Shown here: piece after piece, positions 44,191 to 53,107 of the stretch
How the letters are laid out: each line of letters begins with the position of its first letter
Position numbering within the stretch: the stretch's first letter is position 1
Assembly: GCF_031880315.1 (NCBI RefSeq)
Contig: NZ_CP134771.1
Coordinates: 310,001 to 374,000, forward strand
Length of the DNA stretch: 64,000 nucleotides
Source: Pseudomonas baltica
Lineage (GTDB): Bacteria; Pseudomonadota; Gammaproteobacteria; Pseudomonadales; Pseudomonadaceae
Direction of reading: 5' to 3'
The notes under the pieces: generated by a model
Databases searched by the model: none
The model's input: the letters and a program-made list of their open reading frames with translations, nothing else
What the model was told of the DNA's origin: nothing
Translations under genes and position numbers: made by a program

Positions 44191-44802
44191 ATGACCACCC
44201 TGCCCCCGAGATTGACCGACCGCAAACGCGAAGCCATCGTCGAGGCTGCCATCGACGAGTTTCGCGATAACGGTTTCGAGGTCACCAGCATGGACCGCAT
44301 CGCGGCCCGTGCCGAAGTCTCCAAGCGCACGGTGTACAACCACTTCCCCAGTAAAGAAGAACTTTTCGCGGAAATCATGGAGCGACTGTGGTCGCGCTTT
44401 CCGCCCGCTTCCGACGACCCCTACCGTCCCGATGTGGGATTGCGCGAACAACTGCGCGAACTGCTCGAAGCCAAGATGGCCAGTTTGTGTGACCAAAATT
44501 GCATCGATCTGGCGCGTATCGCCATTGGCGCTACGGTTCATTCGCCTGATCGGGCCATGGTGTGGGTCACGCGTATAAACGAACGCGAGGAGACGGTCAG
44601 CGTGTGGGTGCGGGCAGCCCAGAAAGACGGCCGCCTCAAGCCCGTCGATCCCGGTTTTGCTGCCACCCAGATACACGCGCTGATGAAGTCCTTCGCTTTT
44701 TGGCCGCAGGTGACACTTAATGAATCACTTCTGTCGCCCGAGCGCCAGGCCGAAGTAGTCGATGGCGCGCTGGACATGTTCCTCAGCTGGTATGCTGTGT
44801 AA
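44191..44802 (+). CDS. TetR-family transcriptional regulator
   Basis: 203 residues. The N-terminal helix-turn-helix is RKREAIVEAAIDEFRDNGFEV...RIAARAEVSKRTVYNHFPSKEELFAEIM (about 11-60). The C-terminal ligand-binding part resembles the AefR-like TetR_C_7 group (ARIAIGATVHSPDRAMVW...). It probably represses itself and the divergent MBL-fold gene through the palindrome at 44108-44122. The ligand is unknown. Confidence 0.88.
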   Translation: MTTLPPRLTDRKREAIVEAAIDEFRDNGFEVTSMDRIAARAEVSKRTVYNHFPSKEELFAEIMERLWSRFPPASDDPYRPDVGLREQLRELLEAKMASLCDQNCIDLARIAIGATVHSPDRAMVWVTRINEREETVSVWVRAAQKDGRLKPVDPGFAATQIHALMKSFAFWPQVTLNESLLSPERQAEVVDGALDMFLSWYAV

Positions 44803-44935
44803 CGGGCCGGCAGCAAGGCCTACCTCTCGCTTCACCACAAACAATGATCGCCAGCTTGCACGCAATGCCAACGTCAATGGCAGACGCTGCGGCGTTCGGC
44901 ACAGGTCAGTCCGTGTCAAGTACGAAGGATTTTCA

Positions 44936-46294
44936 ATGGAACAGCAAGCGCGCCCCGGCCAATTGCGCCGCGGCCTCAAGAACCGTCACATCCAGCTGAT
45001 CGCCCTGGGCGGGGCCATCGGCACCGGGCTTTTCCTGGGCGTGGCTCACACCGTGGCCATGGCCGGCCCATCGGTCATCCTCGGCTACGCCCTTGCCGGC
45101 GTCATCGCGTTTTTCATCATGCGCCAGCTTGGCGAAATGGTGGTCCAAGAGCCGGTTGCCGGTACCTTCGCGCATTTTGCCGCGCGCTACTGGAGCCCGC
45201 AGGCGGGCTTCATGGCCGGCTGGAACTACTGGGTGCTGTATGTGCTCGTGGGCATGGCCGAGCTGACGGCGGTCGGCGTCTATATGCAGTACTGGTGGCC
45301 TGACGTCCCGACCTGGATGTCGGCGGCGATCTTTTTCGTGGCCATCAACCTGATCAACCTGCTCAATGTGCGCGTGTTCGGCGAGATGGAATTCTGGTTC
45401 TCGATGATCAAGGTCATCGCTATCATCAGCATGATCGTCTTTGGCGCCTACCTGCTGGCCAGCGGCAATGGCGGCCCGGACGCGAGTGTCGCCAACCTCT
45501 GGCAGCACGGCGGCTTTTTCCCCAATGGCGTGCGCGGCCTGCTGATGGCCATGGCCTTCATCATGTTCTCCTTTGGTGGCCTGGAGCTGATCGGTATCAC
45601 CGCAGCCGAAGCCGATGATCCCAAGGTGAGCATTCCCAAAGCGACCAATCAGGTCATCTACCGCATTCTGCTGTTCTATGTCGGCGCGCTGACCGTGCTG
45701 CTGTCGCTGTATCCGTGGCAGAACGTCGTCACCGGCGGCAGCCCTTTCGTGCTGATCTTTCACGCACTGGACAGCAACATCGTTGCCACCTTGCTCAACG
45801 TGGTGGTGCTGACAGCGGCGTTGTCGGTCTATAACAGTTGCGTGTACAGCAACAGCCGTATGCTGTTCGGCCTGGCCAACCAGGGCAATGCGCCCAAGAG
45901 CCTGCTCAAGGTCAGCGCTCGCGGTGTGCCACTCGCAGCATTGGGCGTCTCGGCAACAGCCACCGGCGTGTGCGTACTGATCAACTACGTGATGCCGGCC
46001 AAGGCGCTGGAAATTCTGATGGCCCTGGTGGTCGCGGCGCTCGTGCTCAACTGGATCATGATCACCATTACTCACCTCCAGTTTCGCAGTGCGCTGCGCG
46101 CTTCAGGCCAGGTGTCGAGTTACAAGAGCTGGGGTTACCCGATCACCAACTATATCTGCCTGGCATTTCTGGCAGGCATTCTGGTGATCATGGCGATGAC
46201 GCCGGGCATCAACGAATCGGTGCTGTTGATTCCGATCTGGTTGGCCATGCTGGCAGTGGCCTATAGAAGCAAGCTGCGTCGCGCGGGGCGTTAA
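44936..46294 (+). CDS. aroP: Aromatic amino acid permease AroP
   Basis: 452 residues with 12 membrane helices. The sequence follows E. coli AroP closely: LKRGLKNRHIQLIALGGAIG-type start, MRQLGEMVVQEPVAGTFAHF, GWNYWVLYVLVGMAELTAVG, FSFGGLELIGITAAEADDP, and NSCVYSNSRMLFGLANQGNA. It imports phenylalanine, tyrosine and tryptophan by proton symport across the inner membrane. ATG at 44936 has GAAGGA upstream; an in-frame extension to 44762 runs into the TetR gene and is not used. Confidence 0.88.
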   Translation: MEQQARPGQLRRGLKNRHIQLIALGGAIGTGLFLGVAHTVAMAGPSVILGYALAGVIAFFIMRQLGEMVVQEPVAGTFAHFAARYWSPQAGFMAGWNYWVLYVLVGMAELTAVGVYMQYWWPDVPTWMSAAIFFVAINLINLLNVRVFGEMEFWFSMIKVIAIISMIVFGAYLLASGNGGPDASVANLWQHGGFFPNGVRGLLMAMAFIMFSFGGLELIGITAAEADDPKVSIPKATNQVIYRILLFYVGALTVLLSLYPWQNVVTGGSPFVLIFHALDSNIVATLLNVVVLTAALSVYNSCVYSNSRMLFGLANQGNAPKSLLKVSARGVPLAALGVSATATGVCVLINYVMPAKALEILMALVVAALVLNWIMITITHLQFRSALRASGQVSSYKSWGYPITNYICLAFLAGILVIMAMTPGINESVLLIPIWLAMLAVAYRSKLRRAGR

Positions 46295-46351
46295 CCAGCA
46301 GCTTGACTGGCTGGCGGTGGCGTTGCGGCAATCGCTTTCGCCGCCGAACGC

Positions 46352-46427
46352 GCAACCTTGCTCCCACAGAGTCGACTGGAATGGCGTCGTACACCCGTAG
46401 GAGCAAAGCTTGCTCGCGAAGAGGCCA
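46352..46427. repeat. REP hairpin pair, second family
   Basis: GCAACCTTGCTCCCAC (46352) faces GTAGGAGCAAAGCTTGCTCG (46397), followed by CGAAGAGGCC. Diverged copies of the element at 34964, again between convergent genes. Confidence 0.7.
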
Positions 46428-46457
46428 GCACTGGCTGCAGCAAACCACCAGGCGGGA

Positions 46458-46988
46458 TCAGCCCTGGAAGCTCACCTCGGCAGTCGACAGCAATTTCACG
46501 AACGGCCCTGCCAATACCTGATTGTGATGCGCGATGATCGCCGCAGCGTCCAACACCGGACTGTCCATCGTGGTATGGGCATCCGCCACCAGCACCGCCT
46601 TGAAGCCCAGGTCCCCGGCCAGACGGGCAGTGCTGTCGATGCAATAATCAGTCTTCATCCCGCAGATCACCAACTCCCCTACCCCCGCGTCATCAAGCCA
46701 TTCGGCCAGCCCGGTGTTGAAGAAGCAGCTAGGTCGAGTCTTGTCGACAAAATGATCCTGATGAACATCAACCCCGAGCTCCGGCACCACTTGCCATAGC
46801 GCACTGCCGGCCGCGATTGGCGAGCCTTCGGGGCCGGTGTGGCGAACCACAACCACAGGCGCTCCGGCAGCTCGGGCTGCCACGATCAGCGCATTGATAT
46901 TGGCCAGCACCCGCTCCCCCTCGAAAGGCGCTTGCGGTCCATGAAACAAACCGACTTGCATGTCGATCACCAGCAGAGCTTTTTTCAT
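46458..46988 (-). CDS. Isochorismatase-family cysteine hydrolase
   Basis: 176 residues, cytoplasmic. The catalytic triad of the family is D9 (LLVIDMQVG), K83 (FVDKTRPSCFF) and C116 (GMKTDYCIDST), with a cis-peptide region ahead of the cysteine. Family members hydrolyse small amides such as nicotinamide or N-carbamoyl compounds, or act on isochorismate; this one is the short stand-alone type and its substrate is not clear. ATG at 46988 has GGAG seven bases upstream. A hairpin and a threonine-rich leader peptide lie upstream, suggesting attenuation control. Confidence 0.85.
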   Translation of the reverse strand: MKKALLVIDMQVGLFHGPQAPFEGERVLANINALIVAARAAGAPVVVVRHTGPEGSPIAAGSALWQVVPELGVDVHQDHFVDKTRPSCFFNTGLAEWLDDAGVGELVICGMKTDYCIDSTARLAGDLGFKAVLVADAHTTMDSPVLDAAAIIAHHNQVLAGPFVKLLSTAEVSFQG

Positions 46989-47031
46989 CGTCCTTCTCCA
47001 TCGTTGGCCAGCCTGGACGGAGAAAACAAAA

Positions 47032-47060
47032 GGCCCCGTCCAGTGTTTGCTGGCGGGGCC
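47032..47060 (-). terminator. Terminator or attenuator hairpin ahead of the isochorismatase-family gene
   Basis: GGCCCCG-t-CCAG (47032-47043), a 6-base loop, and CTGG-CGGGGCC (47050-47060). On the minus strand it is followed by TTTTGTTTTCT, a proper rho-independent terminator, 43 bases ahead of the 46988 start codon and 21 bases behind the leader-peptide stop. Confidence 0.75.
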
Positions 47061-47081
47061 TTTGTTGCATACCGATTCGAC

Positions 47082-47153
47082 TCAGGTACACACCAACGGG
47101 CCGCCAGAGGCGGTCGTGGTGGTGGTCGTGAGGTCGAGTTTGTGCGTGTTCAT
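47082..47153 (-). CDS. Putative 23-residue threonine-run leader peptide
   Basis: ATG at 47153 opens a 23-codon frame, MNTHKLDLTTTTTTASGG followed by five more residues and TGA. Six consecutive threonine codons (ACG and ACC) stand in the middle. It is followed after 21 bases by a strong terminator hairpin and then by the hydrolase gene, the order of a classic amino-acid attenuator such as thrL. The ribosome site is weak (AAGG, 13 bases ahead). A TTGACA at 47184-47189 could serve as the -35 of its promoter. Confidence 0.45.
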   Translation of the reverse strand: MNTHKLDLTTTTTTASGGPLVCT

Positions 47154-47199
47154 GGGGCAATGCTGCCCTTGCTGGCAATAGAGTGTCAACCCGCAACCG

Positions 47200-48018
47200 T
47201 CATTCGACTTCGTACAAACCGTGCACATTGGGAATGGCCTGCAAGCGCCTGCGCACGTCATCGTCGATCAGCGCATCATCTGGATGATAAAGCCGCACCT
47301 GACGATAGGCGTTGATGCGGTTGATCTCCAGCCCCAGAAACTCCCACACCACACGGGTGCAGGCCGGGTTGCGCCGGTCGCCACTGGACACCCCGGTTTT
47401 AAGACCGTTGAGGCGCGTAATGCGGCTCTTGAAGCTGGGGATAAGGATGGTCTGGCTCATCTCGTTGACCGTCAACGATTCGAAATCCACCAGAAACAGC
47501 CGATCCTGCAACGCGAACGCGGCCCCCAGGTAGCGGCAGCGCACCCAGTCGTCGGCGTGGGGATCGCTGGTGCTGGAACGCTCCTGACGCTCCTGGCGCT
47601 CGAACAGAAACGTGCCCTGCTCCTCACGCAGATGCACCAGGGACACCAGGATGGTGCCCGGCACCGACATGCAGTTGGAGTACTCGAAATAATAGCCGCA
47701 GTAGCGCGACAGATCTGCGGCCTTTTCCCGCAGCGGCGCCAGCATAGCCAGCAACGGGTCCTGCGGTGCTGGCGTCGGCGCGGAGGATGCGCGGGCACCG
47801 ATCAAACGCGCGAATTGCTCGGGCGGCAAACCAAGCTCGTAATCCTCGACCCCGAAAAAGTCGCCGATGCGCTTGAGGTTGTAGGCCGTTGGCTGGCTTT
47901 GCCCGCTAAGGTACTTGTTGAACTGCGCGCGGTTGATCACCAGCAGCCGACAGACTTCCGAGATAGAGCGGTAGTGGCTGCAGGCAAGTTTTAGATTGGT
48001 ACTGAAATGTTGACTCAT
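47200..48018 (-). CDS. XRE-type helix-turn-helix regulator
   Basis: 272 residues. The N-terminal HTH is SISEVCRLLVINRAQFNKYLSGQSQPTAYNLKRIGDFFGV (about 18-57), a Cro/C1-type domain. The remaining 210 residues form a ligand-type domain of unknown kind, with YFEYSNCMSVPGTILVSLVHL and ending in VHGLYEVE. It is divergent from the AGCS symporter gene and is its likely regulator. The start is uncertain: ATG 48018 gives the HTH near the N-terminus; starts at 48051 and 48072 are also open. Confidence 0.78.
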   Translation of the reverse strand: MSQHFSTNLKLACSHYRSISEVCRLLVINRAQFNKYLSGQSQPTAYNLKRIGDFFGVEDYELGLPPEQFARLIGARASSAPTPAPQDPLLAMLAPLREKAADLSRYCGYYFEYSNCMSVPGTILVSLVHLREEQGTFLFERQERQERSSTSDPHADDWVRCRYLGAAFALQDRLFLVDFESLTVNEMSQTILIPSFKSRITRLNGLKTGVSSGDRRNPACTRVVWEFLGLEINRINAYRQVRLYHPDDALIDDDVRRRLQAIPNVHGLYEVE

Positions 48019-48192
48019 GACCCAGCTTTGAATTGGTGCGACAGACGCCATAATAGCATCAAGTCGCACCAAATCGGAGCAACCCGCGAAATTGTCACAG
48101 AGTATGTATCAGCCAATCATGCCCCCCTTTCGCGGTGACGCGTCCGTTGCGCTTGTCTTTACAGGTCAAAACAACAAGAGGGAGCACCTAAC

Positions 48193-49635
48193 ATGCTTGA
48201 AATGATCAATGATTTCCTTTCCGGGAAAGTCCTTATCGTGCTGATCGTCGGACTGGGGAGCTACTTCACCCTGCGTTCACGATTCGTGCAATTCCGCCAT
48301 TTCGTGCACATGTTCAGTGTTTTCAAAGAGTCTATCCGTGGTCAGGGTGGCCAACTGAGCTCCTTCCAGGCCTTGATGCTGAGCCTCGCCGGGCGCGTCG
48401 GCGCCGGTAACATCGCCGGTGTCGGCATCGCCGTGACCCTGGGCGGCCCAGGTGCGGTGTTCTGGATGTGGGTCACGGCCCTGGTCGGCATGGCGAGCAG
48501 CTTCTTCGAGTGCACCCTGGCCCAGGTCTACAAGCGCAGCGAAGGCGAAGGCATGTACCGCGGCGGCCCGGCCTATTACATCCTGCACGGCCTGAATCTG
48601 CGCTGGATGGCGATCGTGTTCTCGATCCTGCTGCTGGTCACCTACGGCTTCGCCTTCATGGGCCTGCAGTCGTTCACCGTGACCCACTCGCTGCAGAATG
48701 CCTTCGGCTACGACCCGCATTACACCGGCATCATCCTCGCCGTGTTGCTGGGCGTGGTGTTCCTGGGCGGTATCAAGCGCATCGCCTCAGTCTCCGATTT
48801 GTTGGTACCGATCAAGACGCTGGCCTACATCGGCGTGACCCTGTACGTGATCTTCACCCAGATCGACCACGTGCCGGCCATGCTCGCCACCATCGTCAAG
48901 AGCGCGTTTGGCCTCGACCCGGCCTTCGCCGGCCTGCTTGGCAGCGCCATCGTCATGGGCGTCAAGCGCGGCGTATTCGCCAACGAAGCAGGCCTTGGCA
49001 GCGCCCCTAACGTCGCCGCTGTCGCCTCCGTGCGCCACCCGGCCGCTCAAGGCGTAGTACAGGCGTTCAGCGTGTTCCTCGACACCTTCGTGATCTGCAC
49101 CTGCACCGCGCTGCTGATCCTGCTCTCGGGCTTCTACACCCCTGGTTTCGAAGGCGACGGCATTGCCCTGACCCAGAACTCCCTGGCGGCGGTGGTCGGT
49201 GACTGGGGGCGCACCTTCGTCAGCATCGCGCTGTCGCTGTTCGTGTTCACCTGCATCCTCTACAACTACTACCTGGGCGAGAACAGCCTGCAGTTCCTCA
49301 GCCGCAATCGCTTCGTGCTGCTGGGCTACCGCGCACTGGTGATGGTACTGATCGTCTGGGGCTCGACCCAGGACCTGTCCACCGTCTTCGCCTTCGCCGA
49401 CATCACCATGACCGGCCTGGCGTTCGTCAACCTGACCGCGCTGTTTTTGCTGTTCAAGGTCGGCCTGCGGGTGATGCGTGACTACGATGAACAGCGTCGT
49501 GCCGGGGTCAAGCAACCGGTATTCGATGCGGCCAAGTTTCAGGATCTGGACATCGATGAAAAAGCCTGGCCGGTAGAGCCTCAGAAAGTTGCTGGAGGCG
49601 ACTACGCCGCCGAGTTGGCACAAGCGCAACGCTGA
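48193..49635 (+). CDS. AGCS-family alanine/glycine:cation symporter
   Basis: 480 residues with about 10-11 membrane helices. The AGCS signatures are SSFQALMLSLAGRVGAGNIAGVGIAVTLGGPGAVFWMW, KRGVFANEAGLGSAPNVAAV and YRGGPAYYI. It imports alanine or glycine with sodium across the inner membrane. The charged C-terminal tail is cytoplasmic. ATG at 48193 has GAGGGAG upstream. A clear terminator follows at 49655, so it is a single-gene unit facing the XRE regulator. Confidence 0.9.
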   Translation: MLEMINDFLSGKVLIVLIVGLGSYFTLRSRFVQFRHFVHMFSVFKESIRGQGGQLSSFQALMLSLAGRVGAGNIAGVGIAVTLGGPGAVFWMWVTALVGMASSFFECTLAQVYKRSEGEGMYRGGPAYYILHGLNLRWMAIVFSILLLVTYGFAFMGLQSFTVTHSLQNAFGYDPHYTGIILAVLLGVVFLGGIKRIASVSDLLVPIKTLAYIGVTLYVIFTQIDHVPAMLATIVKSAFGLDPAFAGLLGSAIVMGVKRGVFANEAGLGSAPNVAAVASVRHPAAQGVVQAFSVFLDTFVICTCTALLILLSGFYTPGFEGDGIALTQNSLAAVVGDWGRTFVSIALSLFVFTCILYNYYLGENSLQFLSRNRFVLLGYRALVMVLIVWGSTQDLSTVFAFADITMTGLAFVNLTALFLLFKVGLRVMRDYDEQRRAGVKQPVFDAAKFQDLDIDEKAWPVEPQKVAGGDYAAELAQAQR

Positions 49636-49654
49636 TTGACGCAGTAGAACGAAA

Positions 49655-49676
49655 AGCCCCTTGCGAGGGGCTTTTT
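49655..49676 (+). terminator. Rho-independent terminator of the AGCS gene
   Basis: GCCCC-ttgcga-GGGGC followed by TTTTTT, with AAAA ahead of the stem, 20 bases behind the stop codon. The gap from here to the riboswitch (about 290 bases) has no gene I can support. Confidence 0.9.
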
Positions 49677-49965
49677 TGTGGAGGAAAAACCGCTCCAGAT
49701 CCACCGCTACAGAGCTGCGTAGGATTAATTCCCGCAGATTTCGGAATCGTCCCACATCCAAAAACCTGTTTTTTTGCTACTCAACGATTGGACGTACGCG
49801 TAAGGATCTATCAATTACCCGATCCACCGGAATAGACGCGTGCCAATGAGGCTGCGCAGCGTTCCAGGCGCCTGGAAACAAACCCGAGCAAACGACCTGC
49901 ACCTCACGTCCTTCGCGACGCAGATCAGCATTTCCTCCCGCAAAAACAATCACGTACCATACCCC

Positions 49966-50135
49966 CGCTGGTTCCTTCACAGGATTAATAGGGAATCCGT
50001 CACGCGCCCACCCGCCGTGAAACGGAACTGCCCCCGCAACTGTAGGCGTCGAGCCGCATTCCGTGTACCGCCACTGGGCCCTCCCGGGAAGGCTGGAATG
50101 CAGCCATGACACGCCAGTCAGGAGACCTGCCGGCC
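49966..50135 (+). ncRNA. Cobalamin riboswitch
   Basis: The conserved pieces appear in order: GCTGGTTCC, GGGAATCCGT, the core CTGCCCCCGCAACTGTAGGC, then GGGAAGGCTGGAATG, ATGACACGCCAGTCAG and the B12 box AGTCAGGAGACCTGCCGGC at 50117-50135. It sits 55 bases ahead of the importer's first gene and should turn expression off when adenosylcobalamin is abundant. The first gene has a poor ribosome site, which agrees with control of translation. Confidence 0.92.
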
Positions 50136-50189
50136 GCAGTATCGAGTACCCACCGGCGGGGTGTCCGGAGTTCGTAGCGAGCATTTTTC

Positions 50190-51215
50190 ATGTCATTGAT
50201 TCGTCCAGCCCTTATGTTGAACGGCCTGTTGGCCGGCCTGATCACCTGTAGTCCGGCGTCTGCCGCAGCCACCCATTACCCGCTGACCGTGGACAACTGC
50301 GGCACCCCGCTGACCTTCGTACAGGCGCCGCGCCAAGCCGTGACCATCGGCCAGTCGACCACCGAGATTCTCTACGCGTTAGGCCTTGGCGAGCGCCTGG
50401 TCGGCACTTCGCTGTGGTTCAACCCGGTACTGCCGGCGTACCAGAGCATCGACGCCAAGGTGCCCCGCCTGGCCGACAATCAACCGAGCTTCGAGGCAGT
50501 GATCAACAAGCGCCCGGACCTGGTGGCGGTGCAGTTCGAATGGTCGGTCGGCCCGCAGGGCGCAGTGGCCACCCGCGAGCAGTTCAACGACCTGCACATC
50601 CCCGCCTACGTGATGCCCACCGATTGCGAAGGCAAAGACAATCTGGTCGGCGCCGACGGCACCCGCTTGCGCCCGTTCAGTATCGACAGCCTGTACAAGA
50701 CCATCACCCAGTTGGCGACGATTTTCGACGTCAGTGACCGCAGCACTCAGCTCAACGCCGAATTGGCGGCGCGGCTGGCGGCGGCGCAGGCCAAGGTCGC
50801 GGCCAAACAGCTGAACAACGCCACCGTGGCGTTCTGGTTCTCCAGCCCGGACCTGGCCAGCGACCCGTATATGGCCGGGCGCAAAGGCGTGCCGGATTTC
50901 ATGGCGACGACCCTCGGCCTGCACAACGTGGTGCAGTCGGATGAAGAATGGCCCACCGTCGGCTGGGAGAGCATCGCCAAGGCCAATCCCACGGTGCTGG
51001 TGATTGCGCGAATGGATCGGCGCCGCTTCCCGGCGGATGACTACCTGAAGAAGCTCGAATTCCTCAAGAACGATCCGGTGGCGCGCAACATGGAGGCGGT
51101 CAAGCACGGCCGCATCGTGATCCTTGACGCGCAGTCGATGGAAGCCACGGTGCGCATGTTCGATGGCATCGATGGCCTCGCCGATGCAATCGACCACTTC
51201 AAGCTGCCGAAATGA
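50190..51215 (+). CDS. Periplasmic cobalamin-type substrate-binding protein of an ABC importer
   Basis: 341 residues. A signal peptide (cleaved near SPASA) is followed by a type III periplasmic-binding fold of the BtuF/FhuD class: VTIGQSTTEILYALGLGERLVG, RPDLVAVQFEW, and a C-terminal KHGRIVILDAQSMEA. The cobalamin riboswitch upstream argues for corrinoids rather than siderophores. It delivers substrate to the permease encoded next (4-base overlap). Starts at ATG 50190. Confidence 0.85.
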   Translation: MSLIRPALMLNGLLAGLITCSPASAAATHYPLTVDNCGTPLTFVQAPRQAVTIGQSTTEILYALGLGERLVGTSLWFNPVLPAYQSIDAKVPRLADNQPSFEAVINKRPDLVAVQFEWSVGPQGAVATREQFNDLHIPAYVMPTDCEGKDNLVGADGTRLRPFSIDSLYKTITQLATIFDVSDRSTQLNAELAARLAAAQAKVAAKQLNNATVAFWFSSPDLASDPYMAGRKGVPDFMATTLGLHNVVQSDEEWPTVGWESIAKANPTVLVIARMDRRRFPADDYLKKLEFLKNDPVARNMEAVKHGRIVILDAQSMEATVRMFDGIDGLADAIDHFKLPK

Positions 51216-52249
51216 CCCGCAGCCTCGCTGTCGCCTTGCGCCAACTGCTGCTGCGCCTGAGCTGGGTGCTGCCGCTGCTGGCGCTGGCCTTGCTGGCCGG
51301 TGTGGCGATCGGTGAAACGCCGTTGGCGCCCAGCGTGGTGCTGCAGACATTGGCCAACCAGCTGGGCCTGGGCAACTATCCGCTGGATGCGATCGATCAA
51401 GGCATCATCTGGAACTACCGCCTGCCGCGCGCGCTGGTGGCGGCGGCCTGCGGCGCGGGTCTGGCGACGTGCGGCGTGGTGCTGCAGGCGCTGTTGCGCA
51501 ACGCGTTGGCCGAGCCGTATCTGCTGGGGATTTCCGCGGGGGCCTCGACGGGTGCGGTGCTGGTGGCGTTGATCGGCATCGGTGGCGGCGCCATCTCGTT
51601 GTCGATGGGCGCGTTCAGCGGCGCGGTGCTCGCCTTCGTGCTGGTGGTGTTGCTGGCACGCGCAGGCAACGCGGCGGGTGCCCGCGGGCAGATCATCCTC
51701 GCGGGTATCGCCGGCTCGCAGCTGTTCAACGCCCTCACGGCCTTCCTGATCACCAAATCGGCCAACGCCGAGCAGGCCCGGGGCATCATGTTCTGGCTGC
51801 TGGGCAACCTCAGCGGCGTGCGCTGGCCGGCGGTGACCCTGGCGGTGCCGGTGGTGTTGCTGGGCTTGTCGGTATGCCTGTGGCACCGGCGCGCGCTGGA
51901 TGCCTTCACCTTTGGTAGCGACTCGGCAGCGGCCTTGGGTGTCGCCGTGCGCCCGGTGCAATACGTGCTGATCGGCAGCACCGCACTGATGACCGCCGTG
52001 CTGGTGTCGCTGGTCGGCTCCATCGGTTTCGTCGGCCTGGTCATCCCCCATGCCATGCGTTTGCTGGTGGGCCTGCGCCATGCACGCCTGCTGCCGGCCA
52101 GCGCCTTGGCCGGGGCGGTGTTCCTGATTGCCGCTGACGTCATCTCGCGCACCCTCATCAGCGGCCAGGTGCTGCCCATCGGGGTGATTACCGCGCTGGT
52201 CGGCGCGCCGGCGTTCGCGCTCATCCTGATCAAGGCCAGACGCCCATGA
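51212..52249 (+). CDS. FecCD/BtuC-family permease of the importer
   Basis: 345 residues, about 10 membrane helices. The landmarks are NYRLPRALVAAACGAGLATCGVVLQALLRNALAEPYLLGIS (the FecCD signature near the N-terminus), GNLSGVRWPAV and VGSIGFVGLVIPHAMRLLVG, the coupling loop that meets the ATPase. It forms the dimeric channel in the inner membrane. ATG overlaps the preceding stop, and its own stop overlaps the ATPase start (ATGA). Confidence 0.9.
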   Translation: MTRSLAVALRQLLLRLSWVLPLLALALLAGVAIGETPLAPSVVLQTLANQLGLGNYPLDAIDQGIIWNYRLPRALVAAACGAGLATCGVVLQALLRNALAEPYLLGISAGASTGAVLVALIGIGGGAISLSMGAFSGAVLAFVLVVLLARAGNAAGARGQIILAGIAGSQLFNALTAFLITKSANAEQARGIMFWLLGNLSGVRWPAVTLAVPVVLLGLSVCLWHRRALDAFTFGSDSAAALGVAVRPVQYVLIGSTALMTAVLVSLVGSIGFVGLVIPHAMRLLVGLRHARLLPASALAGAVFLIAADVISRTLISGQVLPIGVITALVGAPAFALILIKARRP

Positions 52250-53028
52250 GTATTCATCCCACACCAGTACTGGCCTGTACGCAACTGGGCTGGCGCCACC
52301 AAGGCGCGACGATCCTTGAGGGAGTCGATCTGCAGGTGCACGCGGGTGAATCCCTGGCGCTGGTCGGCCCCAACGGCTCGGGCAAATCGACCCTGATCAA
52401 GCTGCTATGCGGCGTGCTCGCAGCGTCTGCCGGCGAGGTGCGCCTGTTCGGCCAGCCGTTGACCGACTACCTGCGGCGCGATATCGCTCAGCGCATCGCC
52501 GTGGTCGAACAGCACAGCGAGACACTCGACGCCATCAGCGTGCGCGATGCGGTGGAATTGGGCCGTACGCCATGGCTGAGCGCCTTGGCGCCGTGGTCGA
52601 CGGAGGACGATCGGCATGTCCAGCAAGCCTTGCAAGCCGTGGACCTCATGCACCTGAGCAAGCGCCGCTGGCACAGTTTGTCGGGCGGCGAGCGGCAACG
52701 GGCGCAGATTGGCCGCGCCATGGCCCAGCAGCCGCAAATCCTGCTGTTGGACGAGCCCACCAATCACCTCGACATCCAGCATCAACTGTCGATCCTGGGA
52801 CTGGTCCAGCGCCTGCCAGTGACCACGGTGATCGCCCTGCACGACCTCAACCAGGCACTCACTTGCGACCGCGTGGCGGTGTTGGACAAGGGTCGCTTGA
52901 TTGCCCTCGGTGCACCCGAAGAGGTCCTGGTGCCGGAGTTGTTGTTAAAGACGTTCGGCGTGCATGCGCATTATCTGGTCGATCCTGAAGATGGCGCGCG
53001 GCTGTTGCGCTTTCGACCGGTTGACTAA
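52246..53028 (+). CDS. ATPase subunit of the corrinoid-type ABC importer
   Basis: 260 residues. Walker A is GPNGSGKST (about 45-53), the Q-loop EQHSETLD, the ABC signature LSGGERQRAQIGRAMA, Walker B ILLLDEPTNHLD, and the H-loop VIALHDLNQAL. These match the FecE/BtuD group. Two copies drive import through the permease encoded immediately upstream. Third gene of a strict three-gene operon under the riboswitch. Confidence 0.92.
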   Translation: MSIHPTPVLACTQLGWRHQGATILEGVDLQVHAGESLALVGPNGSGKSTLIKLLCGVLAASAGEVRLFGQPLTDYLRRDIAQRIAVVEQHSETLDAISVRDAVELGRTPWLSALAPWSTEDDRHVQQALQAVDLMHLSKRRWHSLSGGERQRAQIGRAMAQQPQILLLDEPTNHLDIQHQLSILGLVQRLPVTTVIALHDLNQALTCDRVAVLDKGRLIALGAPEEVLVPELLLKTFGVHAHYLVDPEDGARLLRFRPVD

Positions 53029-53107
53029 CCTGCGCGCTTGATTTTCATGCAGTCTGCGCCGGCATAACCTAATCAATTGGAACCCAAACGCTCCAGCCAG
53101 GGTCGAT

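Noticed and set aside
44933..46075. 380-residue minus-strand frame opposite aroP
   Set aside because: His/Asp-rich shadow of membrane helices; AroP on the plus strand is unmistakable.
49777..50184. 135-residue minus-strand frame across the gap and the cobalamin riboswitch
   Set aside because: It runs through the conserved riboswitch core and has no ribosome site. The end (PHWHASIPVDRVIDRS) looks somewhat protein-like, but support is too weak.
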